Source: Haloterrigena turkmenica DSM 5511
Lineage (GTDB): Archaea > Halobacteriota > Halobacteria > Halobacteriales > Natrialbaceae
Assembly: GCF_000025325.1 (NCBI RefSeq)
Contig: NC_013743.1
Location: 2,232,001 to 2,296,000 of the forward strand
Direction: 5' to 3'
DNA: 64,000 bases
The notes beneath the pieces were generated by a model, which was not told where the DNA came from, searched no databases, and saw nothing but the letters and a program-made list of their open reading frames with translations. The first letter of the stretch is position 1, and each line of letters begins with the position of its first letter. Below are positions 46,601 to 55,885 of the stretch, piece after piece. The position numbers were made by a program, and so were the translations under genes.

Positions 46601-46760
46601 CCGGGCGAGACGACGTTCGGTCAGCGGCGCCCTCCGAGAGGACGCGTGTCAACAGTCAGCCGCGAGCGCGACCTACTGCGGCTGGTCTCACAGCGGACGG
46701 CTCCCCCCCAACGGAGGACGTAGAGAACCATTAAAGAGGCTCCGCGGCCAGAGACGGACA

Positions 46761-47051
46761 ATGAGCGAACAGGTCGTTCTCACGTCGAATACCGCCCCGG
46801 ACGCCGTCGACGACGTCCCACCGAGCGCGAAACTGGTGTTGACCGTCCTCGCACACGAGGGTTCTCTTACGCAGTCCCGACTGGCCGAGGAGACCATGCT
46901 TCCCGCTCGAACGGTCCGCTACGCCCTGAAGCAACTCGAGGAGCACGACCTCGTCGACTCGCAGATCTCGTTTGCGGACGCCAGACAGCACGTCTACTCT
47001 ATCAACGCCGATCGGTTCGAGACGGCCGCCTCCGGAGACCCCCGTTCGTGA
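46761..47051 (+). CDS. MarR-type winged-helix regulator
   Basis: The 96-residue protein has the helix-turn-helix pattern KLVLTVLAHEGSLTQSRLAEETMLPARTVRYAL, written here as consecutive parts at about 29-60, followed by a wing (LEEHDLVDSQ). A TATA-like attaaag (about 46729-46735) lies about 28 bases before the ATG. It lies amid the dehalogenase-type genes and could control them, but no operator was identified. Confidence 0.85.
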   Translation: MSEQVVLTSNTAPDAVDDVPPSAKLVLTVLAHEGSLTQSRLAEETMLPARTVRYALKQLEEHDLVDSQISFADARQHVYSINADRFETAASGDPRS

Positions 47052-47077
47052 GTATGCCGATCGGATCGGACTGTTAC

Positions 47078-47155
47078 AGTAGCCACTGAAACTAGTTACA
47101 TACTGATCGCAACGCCGTCCTGCGATCAGGTATGCATTGACTTTCAGTGGCTACT
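47078..47155. mobile_element. 78-bp palindromic element, PATE/MITE-like
   Basis: The ends are a perfect 14-base inverted repeat: AGTAGCCACTGAAA at 47078-47091 and its complement at 47142-47155. Inside is a second stem, CATACTGATCGCA (47099-47111) against TGCGATCAGGTATG (47121-47134, one bulge), around a 9-base loop. It carries no gene. The nested hairpin layout is like the ends of IS200/IS605 elements and the palindrome-associated elements of haloarchaea. Confidence 0.65.
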
Positions 47156-47271
47156 ATCGATCCCGAACGAGGTCCCGACCTGCCTCCAGCGCTGGCGCTC
47201 ATCCGACGAACACGTCCGTGATCCGACCGACGCCAACCACTAATGGCGTCGGCGTGGCAGCGCGACACGGT

Positions 47272-48108
47272 ATGGATTACGAGACGTGGGCCGACGACCA
47301 GGAGACGGCGACCGTCACCGTCGACGAACACGACCTCGAGGTCGCCTACTACGACGACGGCGACGGGGAACCGGTACTGTTCTGTCACGGCATTCCGACG
47401 TCGTCGTACCTCTGGCGCGACGTCGCCCCGCCGCTGTCGGACGACTACCGGGTGATCGCGCCCGATATGGTCGGCTACGGGAACTCGGCGATGCACGACG
47501 GCTTCGATCGCTCGATCCGCGCCCAGGAGGCGATGATCGACGGACTAGTCGACGAACTGGGCCTCGAGTCGATTACGTTCGTCGGCCACGACCTCGGCGG
47601 CGGCGTCGGGTTACGCTACGCCGCGCACAACCCCGACGCCGTCGAGCGACTCGCGCTGTCGAACGCGGTCTGTTACGACTCGTGGCCGATCGAGGCGATC
47701 ATCGATCTCGGACTGCCGTCGACCATCGCCGAGATGAGCGTCGACGACGCGCGTGAACTGCTCGAGGACATCTTCCGTGACACCCGCTACGACGAACCCG
47801 AGGAGGCGTTCGTCGACGGAATGCTGGCGCCGTGGGACTCCGAGGAGGCAGTTATCTCGCTGTCGCGCAACGCGATCGGAACAAACACGAGTCACACGAC
47901 CGAGATCGATCCGAGCGAGATCACCGCTCGGACGCTCCTGCTGTGGGGCGCCGAGGACGAGTTTCAGCCCGTCGAGTACGCCGAGCGGCTGGAAGACGAC
48001 ATTGCCGACGCCGAACTCGTCGGTCTCGACGAGGCGTCTCACTGGGTCATGGCCGACCGGCCCGACGCCTACGCCGAGCGGCTCCGCGAGTTCCTCGACG
48101 TCGACTGA
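47272..48108 (+). CDS. Alpha/beta hydrolase with Asp nucleophile, haloalkane-dehalogenase/epoxide-hydrolase type
   Basis: The ATG at 47272 gives 278 residues. HGIPTSSYLWRDVAPPL (39-55) is very like the HGNPTSSYLWRN region of haloalkane dehalogenases. The nucleophile elbow is GHDLGG with Asp107, not Ser, which excludes ordinary esterases. Asp229 (GAEDEFQP) and His257 (EASHWVM) complete the triad. The residue after the nucleophile is Leu, whereas haloalkane dehalogenases have Trp for halide binding, so an epoxide or another substrate is also possible. It lies near two other dehalogenase-fold genes. Confidence 0.83.
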   Translation: MDYETWADDQETATVTVDEHDLEVAYYDDGDGEPVLFCHGIPTSSYLWRDVAPPLSDDYRVIAPDMVGYGNSAMHDGFDRSIRAQEAMIDGLVDELGLESITFVGHDLGGGVGLRYAAHNPDAVERLALSNAVCYDSWPIEAIIDLGLPSTIAEMSVDDARELLEDIFRDTRYDEPEEAFVDGMLAPWDSEEAVISLSRNAIGTNTSHTTEIDPSEITARTLLLWGAEDEFQPVEYAERLEDDIADAELVGLDEASHWVMADRPDAYAERLREFLDVD

Positions 48109-48172
48109 GTCCGTGCCCGCCGTCCGCGAAGAGACGGAAGCGTTTTTCCCTCGGACTCGTACCCTCTGACCG

Positions 48173-48592
48173 ATGACCTCGCTCAGCGCACACCACGTCG
48201 GAATCACCGTCGACGACCTCGAGGAGACGCTTCCCTTCTATCGGGACGTCCTCGGACTCGACGTCGTCGAGCGATTCAGCGTCGGCGGCGAAGAGTTTTC
48301 GGACGCCGTCGGCGTCGAAGGGGCCCGCGGGGAGTTCGCCCACCTCGAGGCCGACGGGATTCGGATCGAACTCGTCGAGTACGACCCCGAAGCGCGCGGT
48401 TCACCCGCGGCGGGGCTCAACCAGCCCGGCGCGAAACACGTCGGACTGACGGTCGACGACCTCGACGCGTTCTACGCGGACCTCCCCGACCACGTCTCGA
48501 CGATCAGCGAGCCGCGCACGACGGAAAGCGGAACGACGATCCTGTTCCTCCGCGATCCGGAGAACAACCCGATCGAAGTGCTCGAGGCGTGA
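48173..48592 (+). CDS. VOC-family (glyoxalase/epimerase fold) protein
   Basis: The 139-residue protein has two beta-alpha-beta-beta-beta modules. HHVGITVDDLEETLPFYRDV starts the first and KHVGLTVDDLDAFYADLP the second; the metal ligands would be His7-8, Glu (IELVEY), His (KHVG) and Glu (IEVLE). This is the vicinal oxygen chelate fold of glyoxalase I, methylmalonyl-CoA epimerase and dioxygenases. Activity cannot be told from sequence. It follows the hydrolase by 64 bases. Confidence 0.88.
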   Translation: MTSLSAHHVGITVDDLEETLPFYRDVLGLDVVERFSVGGEEFSDAVGVEGARGEFAHLEADGIRIELVEYDPEARGSPAAGLNQPGAKHVGLTVDDLDAFYADLPDHVSTISEPRTTESGTTILFLRDPENNPIEVLEA

Positions 48593-48653
48593 GGAGAGCG
48601 GAAACCGGCCGAACGCCGCGTCAACCGATCGATAACGTCGAGATACGGGCTGG

Positions 48654-48941
48654 CTACCGGGCGGGCGACGAGTTCAGGTCCGATCGGACCTGCTCGACGG
48701 CTTCGTCGCAGTCCGAGCAGGCGGTCTTTTCCGAGTCGATGTAGACGGTCCCGCACCGCGAGCACTGGAAGAGGTTCCCACGGGAGTCCGGCGACGATGC
48801 GGCGGCGTCCGCTTCGACGCGGTCGGCATCGACGTCAGCGTCCTCCGCGGACCGGTCGTCGCCCGCGAACAGCGTCGAGCGGATACGGTTGCGAAGTCGA
48901 CCGAGATGCGAGTTAGATTTCTCGTTGGTTCGAATGGCCAT
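48654..48941 (-). CDS. Small zinc-ribbon protein
   Basis: The ATG at 48941 gives 95 residues. The C-terminal half has FQCSRCGTVYIDSEKTACSDCDE, two CxxC pairs of a zinc ribbon. The N-terminal half is basic then acidic and disordered. A TATA element (tattataatc on the minus strand, about 48955-48964) lies just upstream. Function unknown; such proteins are common in haloarchaea. Confidence 0.78.
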   Translation of the reverse strand: MAIRTNEKSNSHLGRLRNRIRSTLFAGDDRSAEDADVDADRVEADAAASSPDSRGNLFQCSRCGTVYIDSEKTACSDCDEAVEQVRSDLNSSPAR

Positions 48942-49175
48942 ACTGTAGCCGACGATTATAATAGCGAAGTAGCTGATGTCTAAAGTATTTGGAACGGGAA
49001 CGGTTCGCATTCGGGATATTCCGGCTCGTCAACGCCGAACTCGAGTGATTTTCCCGATCAGATGGACATCTCGATACCCCGCGAGTACCCAGTCGAACCC
49101 GTTCGTGGACGGACGAGACTGCGAACGGCCGACGGGATAGCAACCTTTTCGACCGGCGGGAGACCACTCGCAGGC

Positions 49176-49976
49176 ATGAACTTCTTCGATCGCCTGCACG
49201 ACCGCATTCGGACGGTCGACAGCGTCGTCTCGGTCGGGCTCGACCCCGACCCGTCGCGAATTCCCGACCACCTCGCGGACTACGACCTCCCGCGGTGGGC
49301 GTTCAACCGCCGGATTATCGACGCCACCCACGAGCACGCCGCTGTCTACAAGCCAAACGCCGCCTTCTACGAGGACCCCGACGGCTGGCGAGCGCTCGAG
49401 GAGACGATCGCCTACGCCCACGGGAAGGACGTCCCCGTCCTGCTCGACGCCAAGCGCGCCGACATCGGCAATACGACCCGCCAGTACGCGCAGCTGCTCG
49501 AGCGAGCCGATGCGATCACCGTCAACCCCTACATGGGCCGGGACTCGCTGCAGCCGTTCCTCTCGAACGAGGAGGCTGGCGTCTTCGTCCTCTGTCGGAC
49601 GTCGAACCCCGGCGGCGCCGACGTTCAGGACCTCGAACTCGAGACGGGCGAAGCCGTCTACGAGCGCGTCGCCGCGCTGGCGGACCTCTGGAACGAGAAC
49701 GACAACGTCGGCCTCGTCGTCGGCGCGACCAAACCCGAGGAACTCGAGGACCTACGCGAGCAGGTTCCCGACCTCCCCTTCCTCGTCCCCGGCGTGGGCG
49801 CGCAGGGCGGCGACGCCGAGGCGGCCGTCGAGTACGGGCTGGCCGACGGCGTCGGGCTGGTCAACTCCTCGCGAGGAATCATCTTCGCCGGCGAAGACGA
49901 CGGCGAGGACTTCGCAAAAGCTAGCGGACAGGCCGCCAAGCGGCTGAAAAAGCGGCTGAACCAGTATCGGGACTAG
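49176..49976 (+). CDS. pyrF: Orotidine 5'-phosphate decarboxylase
   Basis: The ATG at 49176 gives 266 residues starting MNFFDRLHDRI. The enzyme makes UMP from OMP, the last step of pyrimidine synthesis. The active-site DAKRADIGNT carries the catalytic Lys and Asp residues, and YKPNAAFYE and PGVGAQGGD are the phosphate- and base-binding segments. The length and motifs match the longer PyrF form found in haloarchaea, actinobacteria and others. Confidence 0.95.
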   Translation: MNFFDRLHDRIRTVDSVVSVGLDPDPSRIPDHLADYDLPRWAFNRRIIDATHEHAAVYKPNAAFYEDPDGWRALEETIAYAHGKDVPVLLDAKRADIGNTTRQYAQLLERADAITVNPYMGRDSLQPFLSNEEAGVFVLCRTSNPGGADVQDLELETGEAVYERVAALADLWNENDNVGLVVGATKPEELEDLREQVPDLPFLVPGVGAQGGDAEAAVEYGLADGVGLVNSSRGIIFAGEDDGEDFAKASGQAAKRLKKRLNQYRD

Positions 49977-50224
49977 GGATCGGAGGGACCGATCACGCGG
50001 CCCGCGACGTGGCCGTCGACGGTCCGGCCGAGGATTTCGACCGTGACGGGCTCCGCTGGCGGCCGCTCCTCGAGCAGTTCCAGTCCTTCGACGACCGCGA
50101 TATCCAGGGGACTCGCGTCGTTGGGATGGTCGGCGACGAGTCGATCGTCGCGCTCCTCGATGGAAAGTCGAAACCGCTCGCCGACGGCCAGCGAGTCGCC
50201 GAGGACGTCGCGGATCGAGGTCAC
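49973..50224 (-). CDS. Small conserved haloarchaeal protein
   Basis: From a GTG start at 50224 the protein has 83 residues: a beta-rich domain with GERFRLSIEERDDRLVADHP and EPVTVEILGRTVDGHVAGRVI. I recognise no family. The GTG is 5 bases after the stop of the zinc-finger gene, so they are likely coupled. The 3' end overlaps that of pyrF by a few bases on the opposite strand. Confidence 0.65.
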   Translation of the reverse strand: MTSIRDVLGDSLAVGERFRLSIEERDDRLVADHPNDASPLDIAVVEGLELLEERPPAEPVTVEILGRTVDGHVAGRVIGPSDP

Positions 50225-50229
50225 GGTGC

Positions 50230-50421
50230 TCAGAGCCGGTTGATATCGACGTCTTCGGACTCCGACGGCGACGGTTGGGTCGGATCCGCCTGCGCGGCGC
50301 ACTCGACGCATAGTTCCTTCCCGTCCTCGTAGTGGACGTCACAGGCGAGCGTGCCGCAGTTCCCACACCGCTCCTGTGCGGGCCGGGACTCGCAGATCTG
50401 ACAGAGGCCGCTGACGCTCAT
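50230..50421 (-). CDS. Small HIT-type zinc-finger protein
   Basis: The 63-residue protein has four Cys pairs: CQIC, CGNC, then C.VH and CVEC, the layout of a double zinc finger of the HIT/TRASH-like type (CESRPAQERCGNCGTLACDVH). The last 17 residues are acidic. Such micro-proteins may bind proteins or RNA; the role here is unknown. Confidence 0.78.
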   Translation of the reverse strand: MSVSGLCQICESRPAQERCGNCGTLACDVHYEDGKELCVECAAQADPTQPSPSESEDVDINRL

Positions 50422-50674
50422 GGTCGAAGTAGCGTTTCGAGCGTCTTGAAACCGCGGCCGGAACACCCCGGCCGGGAGCGAAACGAACGCCGGCGCTGTC
50501 GTTAGGAACGCCGGCACTGCCGGTAGTCCGTACACGCGCGATCGCGACCGGCGTCCGGATCCTCGAGTCCGCACTGTCGACTCCGTGGCTAGCGATTGTC
50601 CTACGGACACGTACTGTGTGCTGTGTTGCCACTGCACGGGAAGGTTTTTGCCATGTGAGCCGCTATCGAACGGT

Positions 50675-52330
50675 ATGAGCCGTGACCGGGCTCTCCTCGA
50701 GCGAGCCCTGGACCGTGGCGAACAGGACGGTGGCAACGTCGAATTCAAGGAACGACTGTCACGTGACGTCCACCTCGAGGGTGGACGACGGGAGAGCCTG
50801 GCCGCGCAACTGCGCCACCGACTGCTCTCCGGGGACGGCGAGGCGACGTACGTCGTCGGCGTCACCGACGACGGCGGCCTCGCCGGCATCGACCCCGACA
50901 CGTTCTCCGAGACGATGGACGTTCTCTCCCTGCTCGCCGAAGAGGCCGACGCCCACATCGACGATGTCCAGACCTGGGGTGTCAACGGCGTTTCGGACTC
51001 GGCCGAGTCCGAAGCAGATCGGACGTCGGAGACGTCCGAGCGTGGACTCGTCGGCGTCGCCACGGTACAGGAGGGCGGCGTCCTCGAGACCGACGACGAA
51101 CACGTCGTCGTCGGGACGGCGGGCCACGTCGATCACGGCAAGAGCACGCTCGTCGGTTCGCTCGTCACGGGCAACCCCGACGACGGCGACGGCGCGACGC
51201 GCGCGTATCTCGACGTCCAGCCCCACGAGGTCGAACGCGGGCTCTCCGCCGACCTGTCCTACGCCGTCTACGGCTTCGACGAGGACGGCCCGGTCCGCGT
51301 TCGGAACCCGAACCGAAAGCAGGACCGCGCCGCGGTCGTCGAGGAGGCCGACCGACTGGTCTCGTTCGTCGACACCGTCGGCCACGAGCCGTGGCTCCGG
51401 ACGACGATCCGCGGACTGGTCGGCCAGAAACTCGATTACGGGCTGTTGGTCGTCGCTGCTGACGACGGCCCCACGCGCACGACCCGGGAACACCTCGGCG
51501 TCCTGCTCGCGACTGACCTGCCGACGATCGTCGCGATCACGAAGACCGACACCGTCGACCAGGAGCGCATCGAGGAGGTCGAACGCGAGGTCGAACGGCT
51601 CCTGCGGGAGGTCGACAAGTCGCCGCTGCGGGTGTCCCGCCACGGCGTGGACGCCGCGATCGACGAGATCAGCGAGCGCGTGGTTCCCATCGTCGAGACC
51701 AGCGCGATCACGATGGACGGCTTGGAGACGCTGGACGAACTGTTCGACCGCCTTCCGAAGACCGCCCAGGACACCGGCGAGTTCCGGATGTACGTCGACC
51801 GGAGCTACTCGGTGACCGGCGTCGGTGCGGTCGCCTCCGGTACCGTGATGTCCGGCGAGGTCGAGGCCGGCGACGAACTCCTGTTGGGGCCGATGCCCGA
51901 CGGCCGGTTCCAGGAGGTCGAGGTCCGCTCGATCGAGATGCACTACCACCGCGTCGACAAGGCCCAGGCGGGTCGGATCGTCGGCATTGCGCTGAAGGGC
52001 GTCAAGGAGAGCGCCATCGAGCGCGGCATGGTGCTCCTCCCACGGGACGCCGATCCCGACCCCGTCCGGGAGTTCGAGGCCGAAGTCATGGTGCTCAACC
52101 ACCCCACTCGGATCGGCGAGGGGTACGAACCCGTCGTCCACCTCGAGACGATCGGCGAGGCCGCTGCCTTCTACCCGGAGAACGGCCGCCTCCTGCCGGG
52201 CGACACGGGCGAGACCACCGTCCGGTTCAAGTTCCGACCGTATCTCGTCGAGGAGGGCCAGAAGTTCGTCTTCCGCGAGGGCCGCAGCAAGGGCGTGGGG
52301 ACGGTGACAGACGTCCATCCCGCCGACTGA
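50675..52330 (+). CDS. GTPBP1-family translational GTPase
   Basis: The ATG at 50675 gives 551 residues. An N-terminal domain (about 1-145) is followed by a G domain with GHVDHGKS (150-157), DTVGHE and TKTD, and then the EF-Tu-like domains II and III (GAVASGTVMSGEVEAGDEL and HRVDKAQAGRIVGIALKG). The family lies between EF1A and SelB and includes GTPBP1, linked in eukaryotes to mRNA decay and ribosome rescue. The gene is alone, with a T-rich promoter patch just upstream (aaggtttttgcc). Confidence 0.92.
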   Translation: MSRDRALLERALDRGEQDGGNVEFKERLSRDVHLEGGRRESLAAQLRHRLLSGDGEATYVVGVTDDGGLAGIDPDTFSETMDVLSLLAEEADAHIDDVQTWGVNGVSDSAESEADRTSETSERGLVGVATVQEGGVLETDDEHVVVGTAGHVDHGKSTLVGSLVTGNPDDGDGATRAYLDVQPHEVERGLSADLSYAVYGFDEDGPVRVRNPNRKQDRAAVVEEADRLVSFVDTVGHEPWLRTTIRGLVGQKLDYGLLVVAADDGPTRTTREHLGVLLATDLPTIVAITKTDTVDQERIEEVEREVERLLREVDKSPLRVSRHGVDAAIDEISERVVPIVETSAITMDGLETLDELFDRLPKTAQDTGEFRMYVDRSYSVTGVGAVASGTVMSGEVEAGDELLLGPMPDGRFQEVEVRSIEMHYHRVDKAQAGRIVGIALKGVKESAIERGMVLLPRDADPDPVREFEAEVMVLNHPTRIGEGYEPVVHLETIGEAAAFYPENGRLLPGDTGETTVRFKFRPYLVEEGQKFVFREGRSKGVGTVTDVHPAD

Positions 52331-52441
52331 GTCGGGCTCCCCGTCCAGATCGGGCCGATAGCTTTCTCGCCGTCGCGCCGACGCCTCGAGCGATCGAAAC
52401 CAAAGTTGGTATGTCCGCCCCGGCACCTCGGCTAGAGCAAG

Positions 52442-53227
52442 ATGGTGCAGACGAGCGTTATCGGTTGTGGAAACATGGGAAGCGCCCTGATCACGGGCCT
52501 CTGGCGGGCCGGGAACCACACGATCGTCGCGTGTGATCTCGATCCCGACGCACTCGCGAGAGTCGAAGACTACGTCGAGCGCACGACGTCGGACGTCTCC
52601 GAGGCGACCGACGCCGACGTGGTGATCGTCGCGGTGAAACCGGACATCGTCGACGCAGTGCTCGATGAACTCGATCTCTCTCCCGATCAGACGCTGCTCT
52701 CTATCGCTGCGGGCGTCTCGACCGACTACGTCGAAGCGCGAACCGACGCGAACGTCGTCCGGATCATGCCGAACCTCGCCGCCGAGACGGGAGACATGGC
52801 GGCGGCCGTCACCGGCGACGAGATTCCCGACGAGGTGCGCGAACTGCTCGGCGACGTCGGCGAGTTCGCCGAGGTCGACGAACGACAGATGGATATCGCG
52901 ACCGCCGTCAACGGGAGCGGCCCGGCGTTCGTCTTCTACCTCATTCAGGCAATGGCGGAGGCTGGCATCGAGGGCGGCCTCGAGTCCGACGACGCCGAAC
53001 GGCTGGCCGCCCAGACGTTCAAGGGCGCGGCCGAGACCGTCCTCCGGTCGGACCGCAGCACCGAGGAACTGATCGACGCCGTCTGCTCGCCCAACGGGAC
53101 GACCATCGAGGGGATGGAGGTCCTGTGGGATAGCGACGCCGACGCGGCCGTCGCCGCGGCGGTCCGGGCGGCCGAGGAACGAGCCGCGGAACTGACCGCC
53201 GAGTTCGGCAATGAGAACGATGCGTGA
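52442..53227 (+). CDS. proC: Pyrroline-5-carboxylate reductase
   Basis: The 261-residue NADP-dependent enzyme makes proline from P5C. The start [13 protein letters not shown] holds the nucleotide-binding glycines, and VVIVAVKPD and [13 protein letters not shown] are standard motifs. It is the first gene of the proC-proB-proA operon and overlaps proB by 17 bases. Confidence 0.95.
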   Translation: MVQTSVIGCGNMGSALITGLWRAGNHTIVACDLDPDALARVEDYVERTTSDVSEATDADVVIVAVKPDIVDAVLDELDLSPDQTLLSIAAGVSTDYVEARTDANVVRIMPNLAAETGDMAAAVTGDEIPDEVRELLGDVGEFAEVDERQMDIATAVNGSGPAFVFYLIQAMAEAGIEGGLESDDAERLAAQTFKGAAETVLRSDRSTEELIDAVCSPNGTTIEGMEVLWDSDADAAVAAAVRAAEERAAELTAEFGNENDA

Positions 53228-54053
53228 GGGACTCGAGGAACCGAGCATCGGGGCGGCGCGACGGCTCGCGGCCGACGCCGACCGGGTGATCGTCAAGGCC
53301 GGGACAAACTCCCTGACCGACGCGGACTCGAACTTGGACGACGAGAAACTCGACAAGCTCGTCGACGACATCGAGGACCTCCTGAAGCGGGACAAGGAGG
53401 TCATTCTCGTCTCCTCGGGTTCGATCGGGGCCGGCACGGGCCGGATCGAACAGTCAAGTGGGACCGTCGAGGAGTCCCAGGCCCTCTCGACCGTCGGCCA
53501 GAGTCTCCTCATGCACCGCTACACCGAGAGCTTCGACCGCTACGACCGGAAGGTCGCGCAACTGCTCTTGACCCAGCACGACCTCGAGAACCCCGAGCGC
53601 TTTACGAACCTGCGGAACACGATCGAGACGCTGCTGGACTGGGGCGTCGTTCCGATCATCAACGAGAACGACGCCGTCGCGACCGAGGAGATCCGGATCG
53701 GCGACAACGACATGCTCTCGGCGGCGACGACGATGGGCGTCGACGCCGACCTGCTGGTGACGCTGACCGACGTCGGCGGCGTCTACACCGGCAATCCGAA
53801 GGACGACGACGACGCCGAGCGCATCGAGGCCGTCGGTACCAACTACGACGAGGTCCAGGAGATCATCAGCGAGACCACGACCGACGGCTTCGGCGGCATC
53901 CAGACGAAAGTCGAGGGCGCGCGCGACGTCAGCGAGCACGGCATTCCGGCCTACATCGCGAAGTCGACGGAACCCGACGTGCTCGAGAAGATCGCTACTG
54001 CCAAACCCGTGGGAACCATATTCGTTCCCATAAACGGTGTGAGCGATGACTGA
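53211..54053 (+). CDS. proB: Glutamate 5-kinase
   Basis: The 280-residue protein is an amino-acid kinase: [12 protein letters not shown] at the start, [17 protein letters not shown] and [16 protein letters not shown]. It phosphorylates glutamate to start proline synthesis. It lacks the C-terminal PUA domain of the E. coli enzyme, as many archaeal forms do. It overlaps proC by 17 bases and proA by 8. Confidence 0.95.
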   Translation: MRTMREGLEEPSIGAARRLAADADRVIVKAGTNSLTDADSNLDDEKLDKLVDDIEDLLKRDKEVILVSSGSIGAGTGRIEQSSGTVEESQALSTVGQSLLMHRYTESFDRYDRKVAQLLLTQHDLENPERFTNLRNTIETLLDWGVVPIINENDAVATEEIRIGDNDMLSAATTMGVDADLLVTLTDVGGVYTGNPKDDDDAERIEAVGTNYDEVQEIISETTTDGFGGIQTKVEGARDVSEHGIPAYIAKSTEPDVLEKIATAKPVGTIFVPINGVSDD

Positions 54054-55383
54054 GACCGACATCGAACGCGACGTCGACGAGGCACAGACCGCGGCCCTCG
54101 AGCTCGCGAAACTGTCTGACGGGGATCGGAGCGCGGCGCTTCGCGAGATCGCCGACGCGATCGAAGCGCGGACCGACGAGATCCTCACGGAAAACGAGAC
54201 GGACGTCGAGGAGGGCGAGCGGCTCCTCGAGGAGGGCGAGTACACGCAGGCGCTGGTCGACCGACTGAAACTCTCGGAGTCGAAGATCGAGAGCATCGCG
54301 GAGATGGTCCGCAGCGTCGCCGAGCAGGAGGATCCGCTCGGGAAGACGCTCGCCGCCCGAGAACTCGACGAGGACCTCGAGCTCTACAAGGTCGCCGTCC
54401 CGATCGGCGTCGTCGGCACGGTCTTCGAATCGCGGCCCGACGCGCTGGTCCAGATCGCCGCGCTCGCCCTGAAATCGGGGAACGCGGTGATCCTCAAAGG
54501 CGGGAGCGAGGCGCTGCACTCGAACCGAATCCTGTTCGAGATCATCGAGGAAGCCGCGGCCGACGCCGGAATCCCCGACGGCTGGGCACAGCACGTCGAG
54601 GCTCGCGAGGACATCGACGCCTTACTCGAGATGGACGACGCGATCGACCTCCTGATGCCGCGTGGCAGCTCCGCGTTCGTCAGCTACATTCAGGACAACA
54701 CGAGCATCCCCGTGTTGGGCCACACGGAGGGAATCTGCCACGTCTACGTCGACGACGAGGCGGATCTCTCGATGGCCGAAGACATCGCCTACGACGCCAA
54801 GGTCCAGTATCCCGCGGTCTGTAACGCCGTCGAGACCCTGCTGGTCCACGAGGACGTCGCCGACGCGTTCCTCCCCGCGATCGCGGACCGCTACGAGACC
54901 GCCGGCGTCGAGATTCGCGGCGACGAGGCCACCCGCGAGATCGTCGACGTCGCGGCCGCGACCGAGGCCGACTGGGACACCGAGTACGGCGATCTCGTCG
55001 TCTCGATCCGGGTCGTCGACTCGCTCGAGACCGCGATCGATCACGTCACCACCCACGGCTCGAAGCACACGGAATCGATCGTGACCGAGGACGCCGACCG
55101 CGCGAGCACCTTCATGCGCAGCATCGACTCCGCGAGCGTCTTCCACAACGCGTCGACCCGCTTTGCCGACGGCTATCGGTTCGGACTCGGCGCCGAGGTC
55201 GGCATCAGCACGGGCAAGATCCACGCCCGTGGTCCCGTCGGCCTCGAGGGACTGACGACGTACAAGTACCACCTCGAGGGCGACGGCCAGCTCGTCGCGA
55301 CCTACGCCGGCGAGGACGCCCGGCCGTTCTCCCACGAGGAACTCGACGCCGAGTGGTCGCCCGGCCGGCTCTCGGACGAATAA
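54046..55383 (+). CDS. proA: Glutamate-5-semialdehyde dehydrogenase (gamma-glutamyl phosphate reductase)
   Basis: The 445-residue enzyme reduces glutamyl phosphate to the semialdehyde. [25 protein letters not shown] and the Cys in [12 protein letters not shown] are characteristic. It is the last gene of proCBA. Together the three genes encode the full path from glutamate to proline, useful both for protein and as an osmolyte. Confidence 0.95.
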   Translation: MTETDIERDVDEAQTAALELAKLSDGDRSAALREIADAIEARTDEILTENETDVEEGERLLEEGEYTQALVDRLKLSESKIESIAEMVRSVAEQEDPLGKTLAARELDEDLELYKVAVPIGVVGTVFESRPDALVQIAALALKSGNAVILKGGSEALHSNRILFEIIEEAAADAGIPDGWAQHVEAREDIDALLEMDDAIDLLMPRGSSAFVSYIQDNTSIPVLGHTEGICHVYVDDEADLSMAEDIAYDAKVQYPAVCNAVETLLVHEDVADAFLPAIADRYETAGVEIRGDEATREIVDVAAATEADWDTEYGDLVVSIRVVDSLETAIDHVTTHGSKHTESIVTEDADRASTFMRSIDSASVFHNASTRFADGYRFGLGAEVGISTGKIHARGPVGLEGLTTYKYHLEGDGQLVATYAGEDARPFSHEELDAEWSPGRLSDE

Positions 55384-55393
55384 CCCACCCTTT

Positions 55394-55870
55394 CTATTCG
55401 CACGCGGGCGCGGTCCGGTACCCGCCGTCCGCCCGTTCCACGAGCTCCAAGAGTACCGCCCACTCGAGGAGTCGTTCGACTCGTTCCGGGTCGATCCGGT
55501 TCCGGCGGGCCCGTCGCTGGTCGCCCGCTCGACCGTCGCGGAGCGTCTCGACGAGCTCGGCGACAGCGGGCCGTCGGCGTCTTCGAGCGTGGTACACACC
55601 GCGTCGGCGCCGTAGACGCGCTCTCGGAACGCCTCCTGGAGTCGTCGATCCCGGACTCGAGCGACTCCGCAGGCGGCGGTCGCTCGGTCACTCGACGGTG
55701 GCCGGCCGACTCCTCAGTCACGAGGTCGAGCGCTCGCAGGAACACCAGCTACGTCTCCGCCGCGTCGCGGGACTCGAGTCGGGTTTCGGCGACGAGGCGT
55801 CCACAGCAGTCGTCGACGGCCCTGCCCGTTTCCGGGACGGCCTCGAGATCGGCTGGCGGTTCGGGAACCG
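55394..55870 (-). pseudogene. Decayed haloarchaeal winged-helix-type gene
   Basis: Reading the minus strand gives pieces of one protein in three frames: AVPETGRAVDDCC, then a TAG at 55749-55751 where a Trp codon is expected, LVFLRALDLV, then after a frameshift FRERVYGADAV, and after another ERVERLLEWAVLLELVERADGGY. The last piece is typical of a C-terminal winged helix. One stop and two frameshifts in about 160 codons show that the gene is dead. It lies between proA and mch with no room for an alternative gene. Confidence 0.65.
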
Positions 55871-55885
55871 GTTTGAACCGTACGG

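Noticed and set aside
47272-48108. Reading the alpha/beta hydrolase as an ordinary serine esterase
   Set aside because: The nucleophile elbow is GHDLGG, with Asp in the nucleophile position.
50759-53512. A 917-codon minus-strand open frame across the GTPase and proC
   Set aside because: It crosses two well-supported genes and shows the composition of an antisense frame.
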